NCBI GenBank assembly: GCA_025506515.1
Contig: CM046456.1
Span: 69,743,313 to 69,807,312 of the forward strand
DNA: 64,000 nucleotides
Reading direction: 5' to 3'
Source of the DNA: Flaveria trinervia
Lineage: Eukaryota; Streptophyta; Magnoliopsida; Asterales; Asteraceae
Part shown: positions 20,849 to 33,700 of the stretch, piece by piece
How the letters are laid out: each line of letters begins with the position of its first letter
Numbering within the stretch: position 1 is the stretch's first letter
Notes under the pieces: generated by a model
What the model was told of the DNA's origin: nothing
The model's database searches: none
Seen by the model: the letters and a program-made list of their open reading frames with translations, nothing else
Translations under genes and position numbers: made by a program

Positions 20849-23800
20849 GTAACATCCGTCTATTTTCAAAATCATAAACCCGAAACCCGAACCCATTTTG
20901 AACTTTCATGCAAAGAAAGTTTCATTATCAAATTTATTTTATTTTTTCTAATGAGTCATATGAATTAGAAGTGAAATCAATATAAAAAATGTTTCATTTA
21001 ATTTTTGTATATTTAAATAATTTAAACAATTTATAATAATTTCATTATTTATAAAATAATTTGTATAAATTTATGAAGCTTAGTTATCATTTATGAGTTT
21101 TAATTACACAATTAGAATTAAATTGTAAAATTCCTTATAAAATTTAAAGGTTATAAAGATTTTATAAATTAAGTAAACAATTCATTTAAACTATTAAATT
21201 AGGGTTATAATAAGTTTGGGGTCAAATTGCAATTTATGAAACTTTGTTTTAAAGTTTGTTACATAAAATAATAACTATTAAAATGGAGGGACCAAAAGTG
21301 TAACTTTCATTTAAAAACAACCCAACCCCTCGCTATCGACCCTCTCTGGCCACAACTGCGGCCTTTACTCCGGCGACACCAAGTAGCCAAAATCAACCTG
21401 TTACACTCCAATAAACCATTCGTTAACTCTCGGGCATCGGTTTCAAACCTATGATCCGTCTAAATTGAAGTTTAATCGGTCAATTTACGCTTGTGTACTC
21501 GAACCTAACCTACGAACGAAACTCAAATCAGTTTCGTCTCAATAACCAATCAATTATCTAATTAATACATCCATAACCGTACTATTAATCCATTATAATG
21601 AAAGCACAAAGTTAATTGCAGTTGAAACCGTAAGTTAAACATCAAATTACACTCGAAACAACTAAATCAAACTGTAAGGATTCCTGAAGTCTGATGCAAC
21701 CCAAAACTGCCTAAGTGTCTCAGCAACATGCACTAAGTACTGAAGTGAAGAATGCTTCGGAAGAATTACACAAAGCATTAGAAAATACTCTAAGTGTAAT
21801 ATCTTCCGAAGCCAAGACCATATCTTCTGAAGCCTAACATGAAGTCTTCCGAAGCTTGAAGAGACAAAGTCTTCGAAGCTTCAACCTATGAAGACAGATT
21901 TCTTCCGAAGACTTTTAGTAGACATGATCTGATGTACTGTTCCATAAAGCACCTTTTCCGCTGCGTCTCTGATAAGTCACCAACTTACAAGAGTTGGTGA
22001 AAAGGTCCATGCTTTTGGTAACTGTACATGAGGTCTTGAGTCTGAAACTTTCCACTTTATGTACTTATCCTTTTATAATGTATAAGGATGTGAGCTATGG
22101 CATGTCATAGTCACAAGGTCAAAAGGCAGATATGCCTTTTGATCCTACAATTGATTTTGTTAGTGTCTAGTCAATTGTATCCAGCTGGCTTTCATAGTAT
22201 AGCGGCTGTAGGTTGTAGTATAAGTATTCCAAGTTCTTGTATCTTTCGGTAATGCTTTGTAACACTTGTAAAAGAACTTGAGAAAGCAATATACTGCTAC
22301 CTTGAAAACTATACTCTCTTGTTCTGTCTCTTGCTTTACTTGTGTTCTCTGCATCACCTTTGGTTACCTAGTTTACTGTTTGATTAACGTTTAGTTAATC
22401 TCCTCATTGTGTTGTTGTGTTGTAATTGTGTTCAAGCCCTTGAACGATCCTGCACAAACTCATAACCGTTCATAGTGAAATCGATCAAATCATTGCTAAC
22501 TAACAGAGGGCTAATGCACTTGTCGGTCCTCTCAACCTTTCTGAGTTATCAATTTCACTTATAACATATCCACCTCAATAATTGATCACCACCTTCATTC
22601 ACAACCTGCAACATAGTCGACAGTTGTCCTTGAAGCATTGTAACTTTAAATTGAATAAGGGCTTTGTATCATAAACACCCTTTGAAGCTTCATACGAAAG
22701 GAATTTGATTGTCATCGTCATTTGCATCTGAATCTCTTTCTTCTCGGTCGCGACATGAGCATCTTACTATTTTTATCGTTTTGATCTCAAATAGGTAAAT
22801 TGATCCTACCTATACAGTCGGTTTGATGTCTTAAACAATAACCCTAAACTTAATTCAGTTATCATGATCGAATTGGGATTCAATTTGATCCAAATCGATC
22901 TAGGTTCTTGCAATTTGGGGCTTTTTCTAATTAATGTTTATAAAAATTGTTTAGTATGTTTAAACCAGATTCAGGGCCTTGGCCCATTGGTAAGATACAT
23001 TGCATATATACGAGCAACACATGTTTGACCCCAGGCACCTGCATATATTTTTAGATCATTTTAATCAGAATTAGCTTTCAAAAATTATTATTATATTATA
23101 ATATTAATATAAAAATAGTTTTGTTAATTAAAACAATTTAGAAAAATTTAAATTAATTTTTAAAGATTTTTAAAACATATAATTTTTAAATTTAATTACC
23201 TTATTTAAGAATAACAAAGTTTATAAAAACATTATTAATTCATTTATGTGATCTAAATGTTATAAAATTAGTATAGTTCAAACTTAAATTATTTCAAACG
23301 ATTTTAAAATTTATATGTTACAAATACTTTAAATAAATAATTAATCAATTAATTATTTAAATGATTGAATATTCAACTAATTATTAACCATGCTATACTG
23401 TAAATAACTATTAATTTAATTATTTACTTTTCACACTTTAATATTCAACCTTTATTTCATCAATTGTTATAAATAACTGAGTGATAGTAAATTACTTAAT
23501 TTTATTAACGATTCATCTTTGTTCTAAACATTAATTATATAATCAATTTATTCCATTGTTGTTAAATCAAAACATAATTGATTGTATTATTTTATTATTA
23601 AAACTCCAAACTTCAATTGAAACTTTAATTCATATTTAGTGTTAATCTTATCTCTATTTAATCCTAAGACACCAAATCTTAGATTGAATCGTGAAGAAAA
23701 TATTGGAGTAATCTTATCTTTTTATTGTTATCTAAAGTGCACCTTACAGCATGTGAGTTTCTCATGTAAGTTTTTCATGCCCCTTTTTATTTTATTACAC

Positions 23801-24517
23801 ACTTTTTGGAGTGAAACATGTTAACGTATAAACTTACACTTGTAAACATCTTGATACTTGTAAATGCACATGTATTTTATCTTTACTTTTTGTCATGGTT
23901 ATTTGTAATATTGTGAGTCTTATATGATAGATATTATATGTTGACAATCATTAACTATTTCTAGCCTAGCGACGTCATAGATCTATGGGTCTAACAAGCC
24001 TATTTGGTGCTAAAGCCGAGATTATTGCCAGATCCTGATGATGTATGCTTGTTCATCATAGGAACCAAGTACACTTAGCTAATCGTTATAACTTTTAATT
24101 GATATTCTTGGACAAGATTTGATTGTAGCTATATGTTATCTATAAACTTGCTCTATTCGTAACCACTGACATAAATTACTAACTGTAAACTTATATATAT
24201 ATGTGTGTGTGTGTATGTATGTATGTATGCTTAACCCATGGAAACTCATAAACTTTCAAAGTTGACAATTTATTTTTAACATATTTTAAGATTGCTACTT
24301 GAGGAATTTCTTCTTGCTCATATAGGACATGGACTTAGTTTAACTAAATATTTATGTAGTTGTTTAAATCTTTGTTGTATTGTAATGACTTAATTGTCTA
24401 ATTTTATTCAATGAAAAAAGGCATTAATATTATTTCAACTTATTTAATTTCATGAGCTATGAATAATCGTTTCACATTCGTCAGCCCCGATGATGTTGTC
24501 GTCGGTCGGAGTGTGAC
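20849..24517 (+). mobile_element. Solo LTR of a long-LTR retrotransposon with 5-bp TSD
   Basis: It begins TGTAACATCCGTC and ends GGTCGGAGTGTGACA. An identical GTAGT lies on both sides (20844-20848 and 24518-24522). TG...CA termini plus a 5-bp duplication, with no gag-pol or PBS inside, indicate a solo LTR, probably gypsy. About 890 bp of it is a nested SIRE-like LTR, leaving about 2.8 kb. Orientation is taken from the TGTAACATCC start, which is typical of gypsy LTR 5' ends. Confidence 0.7.
21677..22567 (+). mobile_element. SIRE-like copia solo LTR nested in the long LTR
   Basis: It shares TGATGCAACC(C)AAAACT and multiple CTTCCGAAG/CTTCGGAAG motifs with the LTR at 39425-40274. It has the same later layout, with a TTTATAATGTATAAGG-type promoter stretch and a CAGCTGGCT...GTAT segment. 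Edges are approximate: TGTAAGGATTCC at the left, TTATAACA at the right. No clear target duplication was found. Confidence 0.55.
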
Positions 24518-24737
24518 AGTAGTGTAGCCAAGATCATTGGCGGTTAGTTATTTTATCCAAGTATTCTTGATAAAATTATCGAGATTCAAAGTCAAGAACT
24601 CGTAGGTGCATTACTGAACTATTTTGTTTACTATTTTTTGAGACTGAGGAAAAAAAGGTAGTGTTCAATAAAACAACACTTAAGTTCAGGCATCCAACCA
24701 CAATGTGTTTGGTAGTACTTTCAGTTTTGACTTGATT

Positions 24738-25400
24738 ATATATTGTAGTTTGAGATAATGACTGAGGGCGGAAAACTTCAAATGAGAAGTTTAATGAAAA
24801 TGACTTTGGCCGGTGGAAAATACAAATAGAGGATTTGCTTGTTCATAAAGACTTAGATTTTGTTTTGGGTGATAAACGAGAAAAGATGGAAGTAACTGAG
24901 TGGGAAACTTTAGATAAAAAGGCCAAGGCGGTTGTTAGGTTGTCGCTGACAAAGGATGTTGCGTTCAACATTCTGAAGGAAACTATAACGAAAAGTATCA
25001 TGGATGCGTTATCTAATAAGTACGAGAAGTCTTTGGCAACAAATAAAATTTTCTTGATCGAAAGCTAGTTAATACAAAGATAAAAGAGGGAAGTTCAATT
25101 TGATGCACATCAACAACTTGAATTCTATTTTGTCAAGACTTAGGTTAGTTGGCATCAAATTCGAGGATGAGGTTCAGACTCTAATATTGTTATCATCATG
25201 CCTAATAGCTGGGCTGGTACTGTTATAACGATTACTAGTTACACTAGTGCGTTCACTTTAAAAGGGATTTGGGACATCATTATGGGTGAAGACGTCAGAC
25301 GAAGAAATTCAGGTAAATCATCAAGTGAATTACTAAATGTTGGCAGAGGAAGAAAGAATAACAGAGGTAGTAGGAGCAAGAACAAGAAAAGGAGTTAGTC
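24738..25400 (+). pseudogene. Copia A gag remnant
   Basis: It opens with MTEGGKLQ near 24758. After a frame change, it reads FGRWKIQIEDLLVHKDLDF and WETLDKKAKAVVRLSL, which fit the UBN2/gag_pre-integrase type of copia gag. Stops at 25066-25068 and beyond break the frame. A basic tail near 25300-25398 (RGRKNNRGSRSKNKK) precedes a degenerate CCHC region. Confidence 0.65.
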
Positions 25401-26330
25401 TAGGGCTTGAAATGATGTGACTTTTTGGAACTGTAAACAAGTAGGACACTTAGGAATCGGTGTCCGAATGATCAGAAAGAAGTTAACACCGCAACAGACT
25501 ACTCAGACGACGATCTTTAATCTGTAGCGTGGAGAGCATTGTTGATTCTTGGGTCATGAATTCTGGAGCTTCGTTCATGCTACCCACAACAGCGAAGCAT
25601 TGAAGAATCTAAAAAAGGGTGATTTGGTAAAGTAAGACTGGCGCACAATGATGTTCTTGATGTTACGGGCATGGGTGACATGGATTTAGTTACTTTAGTT
25701 GGTTTATGAATTGTGAAAGATGTTAGAGTGAATCCTGATATAAAGAAACAATTGATTTCTATTGGTTAGTTGGATGAACAGGGACATGTGGTTAAATTCA
25801 GGAATAAGCAGTGGAAAGTTGTTAAAGGGAATATTGTCATTACTCGTGGAAAGAAAATGGGTTCATTGTATATAGTCAGTTTACCATCTGAAGGAAGTGA
25901 CGTTCTAGTTTAGAAGACTAATATCCAGTTCACAGAATCTCGTGGGTAGAAGAAGGTTTGCTTTACAAGTAAGAAACCTAGAGTAACAGGAAAGATTCAG
26001 AGTGAATGTGCATGGAAGAGTTTAGGAAAACAAGTTAAAGGATTTCGTGGTAGTGGGAGCATAGGTTGTGCTTCAATTACAGTTCCTAGATGACAGTGGG
26101 TTAAAAGAACTAATATTCCATCTAATAAAATCTCTCCAGATGGTTACTTACTGAAAATGGAGAGTGTTTGTTCTCAGGGTATTCTAGGATCTGGTAGTTT
26201 GTTTCAGTTGGAACCAGTAGGGACGGAGAATAGGTCAAGGGCAGATACAATCGTGATTGATATGTTGAAGCTCGAGGGGAGCTTCAACAGGCCTTTAAGT
26301 TAATTGATGAGAAAGCTGCTGCAACCGGGA
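25401..26330 (+). pseudogene. Copia A zinc knuckle, protease and pre-integrase remnants
   Basis: A knuckle-like FWNCKQVGHLG is followed by a protease-like region (SWVMNSGASFMLP near 25550-25585), where Asn replaces the catalytic Asp of the usual DSGAS. A pre-integrase-like segment includes VKFRNKQWKVVKGN and KKMGSLYIVS. Many stops occur. No integrase core, RT or RNase H is present, so most of pol is deleted. Confidence 0.6.
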
Positions 26331-26345
26331 AGATGAGGAAGATTA

Positions 26346-26385
26346 CAAGAGTTGATTGTGTTTGTGTATCGATCTACACCGGATC
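26346..26385 (+). mobile_element. 3' LTR stub of copia A
   Basis: GATTGTGTTTGTGTATCGAT followed by CTACACCGGATCCCTGA closely matches the last 40 bp of the LTR at 19922-20257. The rest of the 3' LTR is missing, so the deletion spans pol and the LTR body. Confidence 0.6.
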
Positions 26386-26389
26386 CCTG

Positions 26390-26941
26390 ATAAAACATAG
26401 AAGAAACATTCATAGCCCCTTTGTGTGAAAGCATTGTCACATTTTTTTTAATCATTTGTCCTCCTCATGCTTCTAACACACAAACAATAGAGGAAAGGTG
26501 TGGAGTGTAACAGGGGTGCCGTATCATCCAATCACACCTGTGTAGTCCTCCACTACGAAACGAAGTACGAAGGGCGCTTATAAATTCATATTATATTTAT
26601 ATCCATGGAGAAGTAGCCGGATCAAAGGAAGTAGGTCTAAAAAGACGAGTATTGTCAAGGGTTATTATTGAGGGGCTGTTTATGTAAATTTGAGGGACCA
26701 TCAACATCTGTCTATCCACCCTTGTTCTTGTTGTTGTTGTTGTTCATCAGTTTCTAATCAAACTGATGTAATCAAACACATCTTCAGCGCCCCATCTCGA
26801 TCTAATCAAACACATCTTCGTTTCCCGATCCACAAATTCCCACATCTTCAACACAAAGATTGATGAGGTCCCAAACCTACCTTATTACGCTCTTCCCGAT
26901 TCATAAGGAATCCGGAGGATACATACATACATACACAATCC
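26390..26941 (+). promoter_or_regulatory. Upstream region and leader of the bZIP gene
   Basis: A TATA-like TTATAAATTCATATTATAT lies near 26579-26597. A TTG repeat (about 26726-26745) and a CATA repeat (about 26917-26934) lie in the presumed leader before the ATG at 26942. The decayed copia A element ends only about 550 bp upstream of the start codon, so it borders or overlaps the promoter. Confidence 0.4.
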
Positions 26942-29773
26942 ATGGCTTCCTCTAAGCTGATGATGAACATGTCTTCTTCTACTTGCAGAAATTCGGATCT
27001 ACTCAGACGAAAGTCATCTAATTCCTCATCGTCTTCCACCTCAACAAATCAAAATCAAAATCAAAATCAAAATCAAAATCAAAATCAAAATCACAATCAC
27101 CATCACCATCACCATCACCCTGGCCCTCCTATTCCAACCAACAACAATTCTGGGATGACCGTTGAAGGCAATAATCAGCAACCTCTCCAGACTACACAAA
27201 TTACTCTCTTGGACGCTGCGGGTGCCGTTACGCCAATTAACGCTGCCCACACCCCCGCCACTCAACAAACTGGTTTCTTTTCTTCTTTATACAGAAATTC
27301 TCCTTCATTAACTTTATGTATTGCCCACGTTCACCACCAAAATTATCCCATAATTTTCTTATTTCTAACATCAAATCTGATCAACATCTTTTTGCTTCCA
27401 ACCTTAAATTGTGATTCAACCTTATAAAGATGTATTACAAACTCTTGTTACTATATTTCAATTTCATAGCTCTAGCTTCGTGAATTGTTTTCCTCCACCA
27501 TAATAGCTACTTTTAAACAATTCCTGACCTTTAGATTGTTAACTGACTTATTAATCCTTATCAGCTTTAAGCTTAGTTGTTGTAATTTCCATCATTTACC
27601 TGCATTTTTTTGAATTTATCTATAATTCATTGACTTAACATGGCTTGAAGCTAAACTTTCATTCCTCATTTTGTGGAATCCTGTTCAAAGAAACTATGAA
27701 ACCCACCATAGGAGTCTTCCATAGTAATGCACCCTCATCATCATTAATGTTATGTTTAACTTTTGTAACATGGAATTTAGCGCACACTTCATCAAAGAGC
27801 GGCGATGATGTTTGGAAGGAGTTTGTGGTGGGGTGTAGCTGTAAGCAGGAAGTGCCAGATGAGATGATGACGCTAGAGGATTTCTTGGCTAAGGCAGGGG
27901 CAGTTGAGGAAGAAGATGTTAAAATTCCACCTCCACCTTTACCAACTGGAGGGATTTTCAGTTATGATATTCATCAACCAAATGCCAATGTTGATGGGTT
28001 TGGTATTGGAGTGGAAGAGATGGGAGGGAGAGGGAAAAGAAGAGCAATCTTGGAGACGTTAGATAAGGCGGCTCAGCAGAGGCAAAGAAGGATGATCAAG
28101 AATAGAGAGTCTGCTGCAAGGTCCAGAGAACGCAAACAGGTACCTAATTCTATCTTTTCTAAAGGGTGCTCTTTTGGTGTCAACTTTCTATCTTTCACAT
28201 AGATGCTTGTTTGTTCAGGCATACCAAGCTGAACTGGAATCTTTAGCAGTGAAATTGGAAGAAGAGAACGAGGCATTGTTGAAAGTAAAGGTAGCGTGTC
28301 TTGAATTGTAATGGGAACTTTTTGTGGGTCTTTACTTGAAAAACTTATTATTGGCTTACTTGTGTTCCTTGTTCCTTTTTTGCAGACGGAGCAGACTAGA
28401 AAAAGATATAAGCAGGTATGGTAATTAATTCTATTGTATTAGTTTTTTCTTCTATAATTGGCATACATTGAATCTAGCCTACAATCCAATCTTTCTTCTC
28501 TTGGTAAATTGATAGTCGTCTATTTACTTTAGACGCACTGATGTAGTCTGTAAAAACTCTGACCAGGCGTTTCTGCTCTATGATCATTCTATTGAAATTG
28601 AGTTTGCCCTCATGATACTTGACTTGACAGTTGGCATCATGTATAGATGAATTGATTGTTTGTTCTAGTTTTTTGGTGTGCTATATTGTTTCTAACTTTA
28701 TAATAAATATATATAACTTGTTTCATCAAATAGATTAAATAAGTGAAGGGAATATGCAACACTTATCAGACATGGAGGGTGGAAATGATGTTTGTGTAGA
28801 TGGATTTTAGGTGTTATATTGAAAATTTCCTCTTAAATTATGATGCTTCTCCTTTTCTTTTAGTTGATAAATAATGCTATAGTTCTTAATTTATGATTTT
28901 AAGGACCCTCCTCATACTAAGGTGATCCACTCTCAAGAGAATGGCTAAGCAAAGACATGTACATAAAACTATAGAAGTGTTTTTGTATGTTTCTTAAGAG
29001 AAAACTTCATCTATTGAATTATTATGCTTTCAAGGGGTATGTTGTCTAGTTTGTGGTTTTGATCAATTGTTTTAAATAAAACAAAGGATGTTTCATTGAT
29101 GAGAAAGAGGAAATCTATCTTGTTATATAAAAAAGAGTGAATACATGGTATTTTAAGCTTATCTAACAAAATTCTTTTGTGAGTTCTAACTTGATACATT
29201 TTAATTCAGATGCATCTATATTCTAGAACCCTCAAGTTGTAGGGAAAAAACATAAACCTAATAATCAAAACGTAGACGAAGCTTATTTTCTTCCCTTTTA
29301 AACATCAAAGAACCTTGGAGTAGAGTTATTCTTTAAGCAGATCGCCCTTTAGACTGAATTGTATATCTTCCCTGTCGATGCAATTGTAAATTTAATTCTG
29401 TAACTCGCGTTAGGATCTTTTCTCCATTCATAGAATAGTATTTTAGTCTCATTAGTTTAACCTGGCGTTCTAGTTCTATTGTTGCTTTTCTCAAAACAAT
29501 AAATCCTTATGGTCTTATGGAGGAGTATTCTTGAAAATTATAGGGTGTGATATTTGTCAAATACCTTTGCATAGAGGCGAAATAAAAGAAAAATGCTGTG
29601 ACAAAATCAGAATATCATTTTGAGAAAGGAAATGGTGCAATTTGTATTGGATGTTTTATTGAGATTAACATTGTTTTATGTTTGTTCAGCTGATGGAAAA
29701 CATAATTCCAGTTACAGAGAAACAAAGACCAACAAAATTTGTGCTGCGGAAAGTTCGGTCCATGGAGTGGTGA
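26942..29773 (+). CDS. GBF4: GBF4-like group A bZIP transcription factor, five exons
   Basis: Proposed exons are 26942-27272, 27781-28139, 28219-28290, 28386-28415 and 29690-29773, all GT/AG, totalling 876 nt (291 aa). The first intron is the least certain. The N-terminus MASSKLM with SSTCRNSDLLRR matches the GBF4 style and is followed by Asn-Gln repeats and a His run. Exon 2 has DDVWKEFVVG and MTLEDFLAKAG, conserved group A motifs. It also carries the basic region (RMIKNRESAARSRERKQ), where the N-x7-R spacing is intact. Exon 3 continues as a leucine zipper (AYQAELESLAVKLEEEN). The C-terminus ends RKVRSMEW, close to the GBF4 ending. Group A factors bind ABRE/G-box elements in the nucleus and act in ABA and stress responses; the ABA role is inferred from family. 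No frameshifts are seen. Confidence 0.85.
27049..27117 (+). repeat. AATCAA hexanucleotide and CATCAC repeats inside bZIP exon 1
   Basis: Tandem AATCAA units encode alternating Asn-Gln and run into CATCAC units encoding a His tract. The array is in frame, so length changes in units of 6 bp would alter only the number of residues. Confidence 0.85.
28416..29689 (+). other. Intron 4 of the bZIP gene
   Basis: This 1.27-kb AT-rich intron separates the tiny exon 4 (30 nt) from the final exon. It contains only short open frames and no recognisable inserted element. Confidence 0.6.
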
Positions 29774-30076
29774 TAATTTATAATAAGGTAAGGCAAAAGC
29801 ACAAGGGAGATCAAAGTTGTATTAAATGAAATTTGATGTCAACTCAAGCAATTAAGGATTCATTGAGCCAGCTAATAATGGCCATTTGCAGGAAGATACA
29901 TGCTATATATATGAATACTAGAAGATGTTGCAATGCAAGGAAAAGGAATGGCTTATGAGAAGTTGGCAATCATTTCTTATGTGCTTTGCAGCTTGTTTGG
30001 ACCCCATGCTTAGCTTATATGTGGTTCATAGATGAATATATTCATCCCTGGTGACTGTCATTCTAATTTGAACTTG
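29774..30076. other. Shared 3' region of two convergent genes
   Basis: Only 303 bp separate the stop codon of the bZIP gene from the stop codon of the RTM2-like gene on the other strand. Both 3' untranslated regions must lie here and may overlap. Confidence 0.6.
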
Positions 30077-30784
30077 TTAATTTGCTTTCTTGCTAGATTC
30101 ATCTTTAGACCGAATGAAGCTGAAAAGGATAACAATAAGAGAGACGAATAGTGTTGATCCAGCTATAATAGTAGTAGTATTAGTATCTCTTTTATCTGGC
30201 ACTTTTTTTGCTTCTTCATTATCCTCCTCTGCTCGGCTTTCTGATTTGACTTGTTTCTTTGATTCGCTGGATATTGCTTCATCGATGTTGTGATTTTCCT
30301 TTTGTTGATCTGATGTGATTCCGTTGGCAGGAGTAGGTTCTTTGAGTTCCTGAATGCCGACGCCAGTGAGCACCCCTTTGACCAGTTTTGGCATCCGAAT
30401 AGTGAGTCTTGATTCGTCTGGGTCGAACCTGGCCTTGACTTTGTTCAAAACCACTCCCTCTGGGATTATAAAGGTTTTATGGAATCCCCTGAGGTTGGGC
30501 TTTTCACCACTTATTGTCATTCTGCTCCCATCCTCATTAATCTCAATCTTTATGTCCTTTCTCCCAAAGCCACCTACGTACGTACATGCAGTTCAAATTA
30601 GCAAACGTGTTCTTGTAATATGCAAACAAACAAACAAAGAAAGTTAAAACGAACCTTTTCTAAGGTCAGATGTGAGGATGAACATGGAATCCGTTTGGTG
30701 GGTGGTGAAAACGACGAGTGGTTCACTTTTTGTAATCGAAAGATCGACTTCATTTTGGAGCTTTAAGTCCAGTTTGAAATCCAT
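30077..30784 (-). CDS. RTM2-like HSP20/alpha-crystallin-domain protein with C-terminal membrane anchor, two exons
   Basis: Minus-strand exons are 30655-30784 and 30077-30573, totalling 627 nt (208 aa), with GT/AG borders. The ATG at 30784 opens MDFKLDLKLQNEVDLSI. An alpha-crystallin-like domain covers about residues 10-100 (TDSMFILTSDLRKGGFG across the splice junction, then DIKIEINEDG, GFHKTFIIPEGV and DESRLTIRMPK). It is followed by a charged linker (Lys/Glu-rich). A hydrophobic C-terminal helix (TIIAGSTLFVSLIVILFSFI) precedes a basic tail (IRSKDESSKKAN). This layout matches RTM2-like plant proteins, which in Arabidopsis relate to restriction of viral long-distance movement. The domain call is firm and that function is inferred. 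The C-terminal anchor would place it on a membrane with the HSP20 domain in the cytosol. Confidence 0.8.
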
Positions 30785-33700
30785 ATTTCAAGACGAAGAT
30801 TGGTTATGGCAGATAGATGCATACTATATCTATCTATCTATATAGTCAGGCCTGGCATGAATAGGATAATCAATAACAATAACCACAAGTTTTCTTACGT
30901 GGTAGAGCAAAGAATATATTCATTGCTTCCGTTTTTTTCTTAATTTGCTTTTGGGGGAAGCTAACACAAATAAACACAATCAATCGTAGAGGCTACTCAT
31001 CTTAGAACTAACTACTAAAATGTCAAGAACAAGAAGACTGTATTACGCACTTGTACATATTGTATTAGTGCTTTGAAACCACTAGAATGCGACACATGGC
31101 ATGAGGCAACGCTAAAAAGTGCAATAGTTACACAACCTATATTTATAATCTATGTTATAGTCACACATTATATTTGTTACATGGAACCTTTTTTAAAAGA
31201 ATGGTTTTTTTATAGACTTTATAGCAATATTAAACACAAACACACCTCAATTACCTCATCTATAGCTTCGTACACCATTTTTCATAAAAATTGATACCAG
31301 GAGTTTCTTGTATATCTTTCTCGCAATTTAAATTTTTGAATAATTTGACTTCATAATTGTTTGTGCACAAGAATATGCATAGAAAAATTCTTATCTGATT
31401 TGATACAAACAATGGTTCAGAGAATTATTTATTTCAATGAGCAAACTAATAGATTCATTTAACTATACTTTTTTTTTGTTCTTATAAAATATACAATCCT
31501 GGAGTAGTACAATTAAGTATCATGAGGCATTGATAGATAGATACACCATCTACATCACATAAAAATAAAGATTTTCATTATTCATCATTCAAAGATGCAC
31601 TAAAAGTTACCTAATTGATGCAACAAAATTTTTGATAGTGTAGCAAATTTAAACTGCTTATTCATGAACTCTGGTTTCTTAAAATAGAGTTTCAAGCTTG
31701 ACAAATCTCTTTAGTTACCATAAACTATTAAAATGCATTATTCAGGACAAATCCTAAGAGAGCTTTTGAGACCCTACTATTATTGAGATCATTTCTACTT
31801 TCAGGTTTCTCAGTAACATTTTATCAAACCTCTTTCAAATTTCGGTGCTCAGTAATGCCCCTACTCCATCTTAATTTGGTTTGATCATTGGCAATATAAT
31901 TATAGGAACTACAGACTTTATGAACATTAGTAAACGACTAGCATTCTATAATCTCCATTTATACTTGCAAAATCTTTGTCTCCAAACATTTTCATTAGTT
32001 CAATAAAAGTAATCCTAAGGCACCTTTGTCTGGCAACGCATAAGCTGCTAGCACTCTGTGCCTGCAACAACAGTCGTGTCCAGCACCGACTTTACTATGT
32101 GATTATATATAATAGTAACTAGTTAGCTAACCTGGTGTGTTGTGTTTAAGCTATCTAACCGCAGTACCCACGCTGGTGGTACTGATTTGGAGGTTTGTTC
32201 TACGTTTTATAGTTACGTTAACATAAGAAGATTTACAAATCAAGAGGAATTTAGCGGATTATTATGAGGTTTAGGAGAAAGATATGGAATTATTAGAAAA
32301 AGTGGCTAAAAGGTTAAAATCCGGATTCACTACAAATTACATGCATGAAATTGTAAAATATATGGAAAATAAAATTGACTATTAATTCAAAACATTCAAT
32401 AAATGAGCTTATATTATGATTATTCTTTTCAAAGCACAAAATTGCTCACTTTTGATCATTTCTTCCTGATACAAAGTAGCGATACTATAATAGTATTCCT
32501 TTCTTTTTCCAACAATCTAGAGATTACAAATTAGAAAACTAACAAAAATCGTAATTTAACATAAATGTTCAGATATGAAAGGCTAATTTGACTAGATAGG
32601 TTTATTATGTGGGTAAAAACACAAGAAAAAAGATATACTCAACATGGCAACTAGCGGAAATGAAAGGGTTGGAAAATGAAAAGAAAAGGGTTACAAGAAA
32701 TGGTTTATCCTAATACCTCTATTGTTTTCATTCAAAAACTTAGTTTATGATCTTGAAATGCATAGCCTGAGAAATTTCTAACAATCAACAATTAACAGAA
32801 ATGTGAACTAGAAGTGTAGCAACATGTACAAAAGCAATAAAGGCTAAAAAATGCTCACAGAAATAGAGGGATAAAAGGAAAAAAGGTGCTACTGCATGCA
32901 TAAATATCAAAAAAAATTTCAACCATGATATGTTTAAATGACCTCCAAAATGTTTGAAGAAATTACTCGAAATTTCCATTCAATCATATGATAAAGATAA
33001 TACAATTATACTTAAGGATCTAATAAAAATATAACTGGGTGGACTTATTAAAATTTAGAGGTTTATTAAAATTTAGAGGTTATTTATTTCAAAAGTGGGA
33101 TTTTATAAATTTTTTTAATGAGAGAACTAGAAGACTCGCAAAATTTTACAAAAATCCCATCCACACTTGAAATATACATTACTCTCAGTGTACAGAGATG
33201 AGCAAATGCAATGCAAAAGCTAAAAGGAGAAGGGCAGGGGGTTGATGGAACGAGAAACTCCCCTGGTAAAATTTTGGGAGTTCTCAAAGTCTCAAAATTG
33301 ACTCTACGCGAGAATATTCCAACCAAAATGATCACTAACACATTTCAAAAGCAAAAAAAAAGATGAGTATAGTCAAAGATCATGTAAACATACATAAGAC
33401 AATAGTATATAAAACAAAATCATATAAATAAGCATAAACTGTTTCAAAAACTCAGGTTGTCTCTCAGAAACACTCATTTAATTAAGGAGTCATTAGCTTG
33501 AATCAGACCTAAATTCACGTAAATCCGGGGCAAGTGATGAACACATTAACAAACAGGTTGCTTACGATACTTAAAAACTCATGCAACCCTTTGATTTAAT
33601 GCATTTACCAAAAGTTAGTAAGAAACCTAATGGTAAACATAAACACAATACATACGGGTCATGCCACCAATAATTGTATTTGCCTGGATCAAACCTGGTA

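Noticed and set aside
30090..30647. Plus-strand open frames over the RTM2-like gene
   Set aside because: They are antisense shadows of the HSP20-domain exon, which has conserved motifs and correct splice sites on the minus strand.
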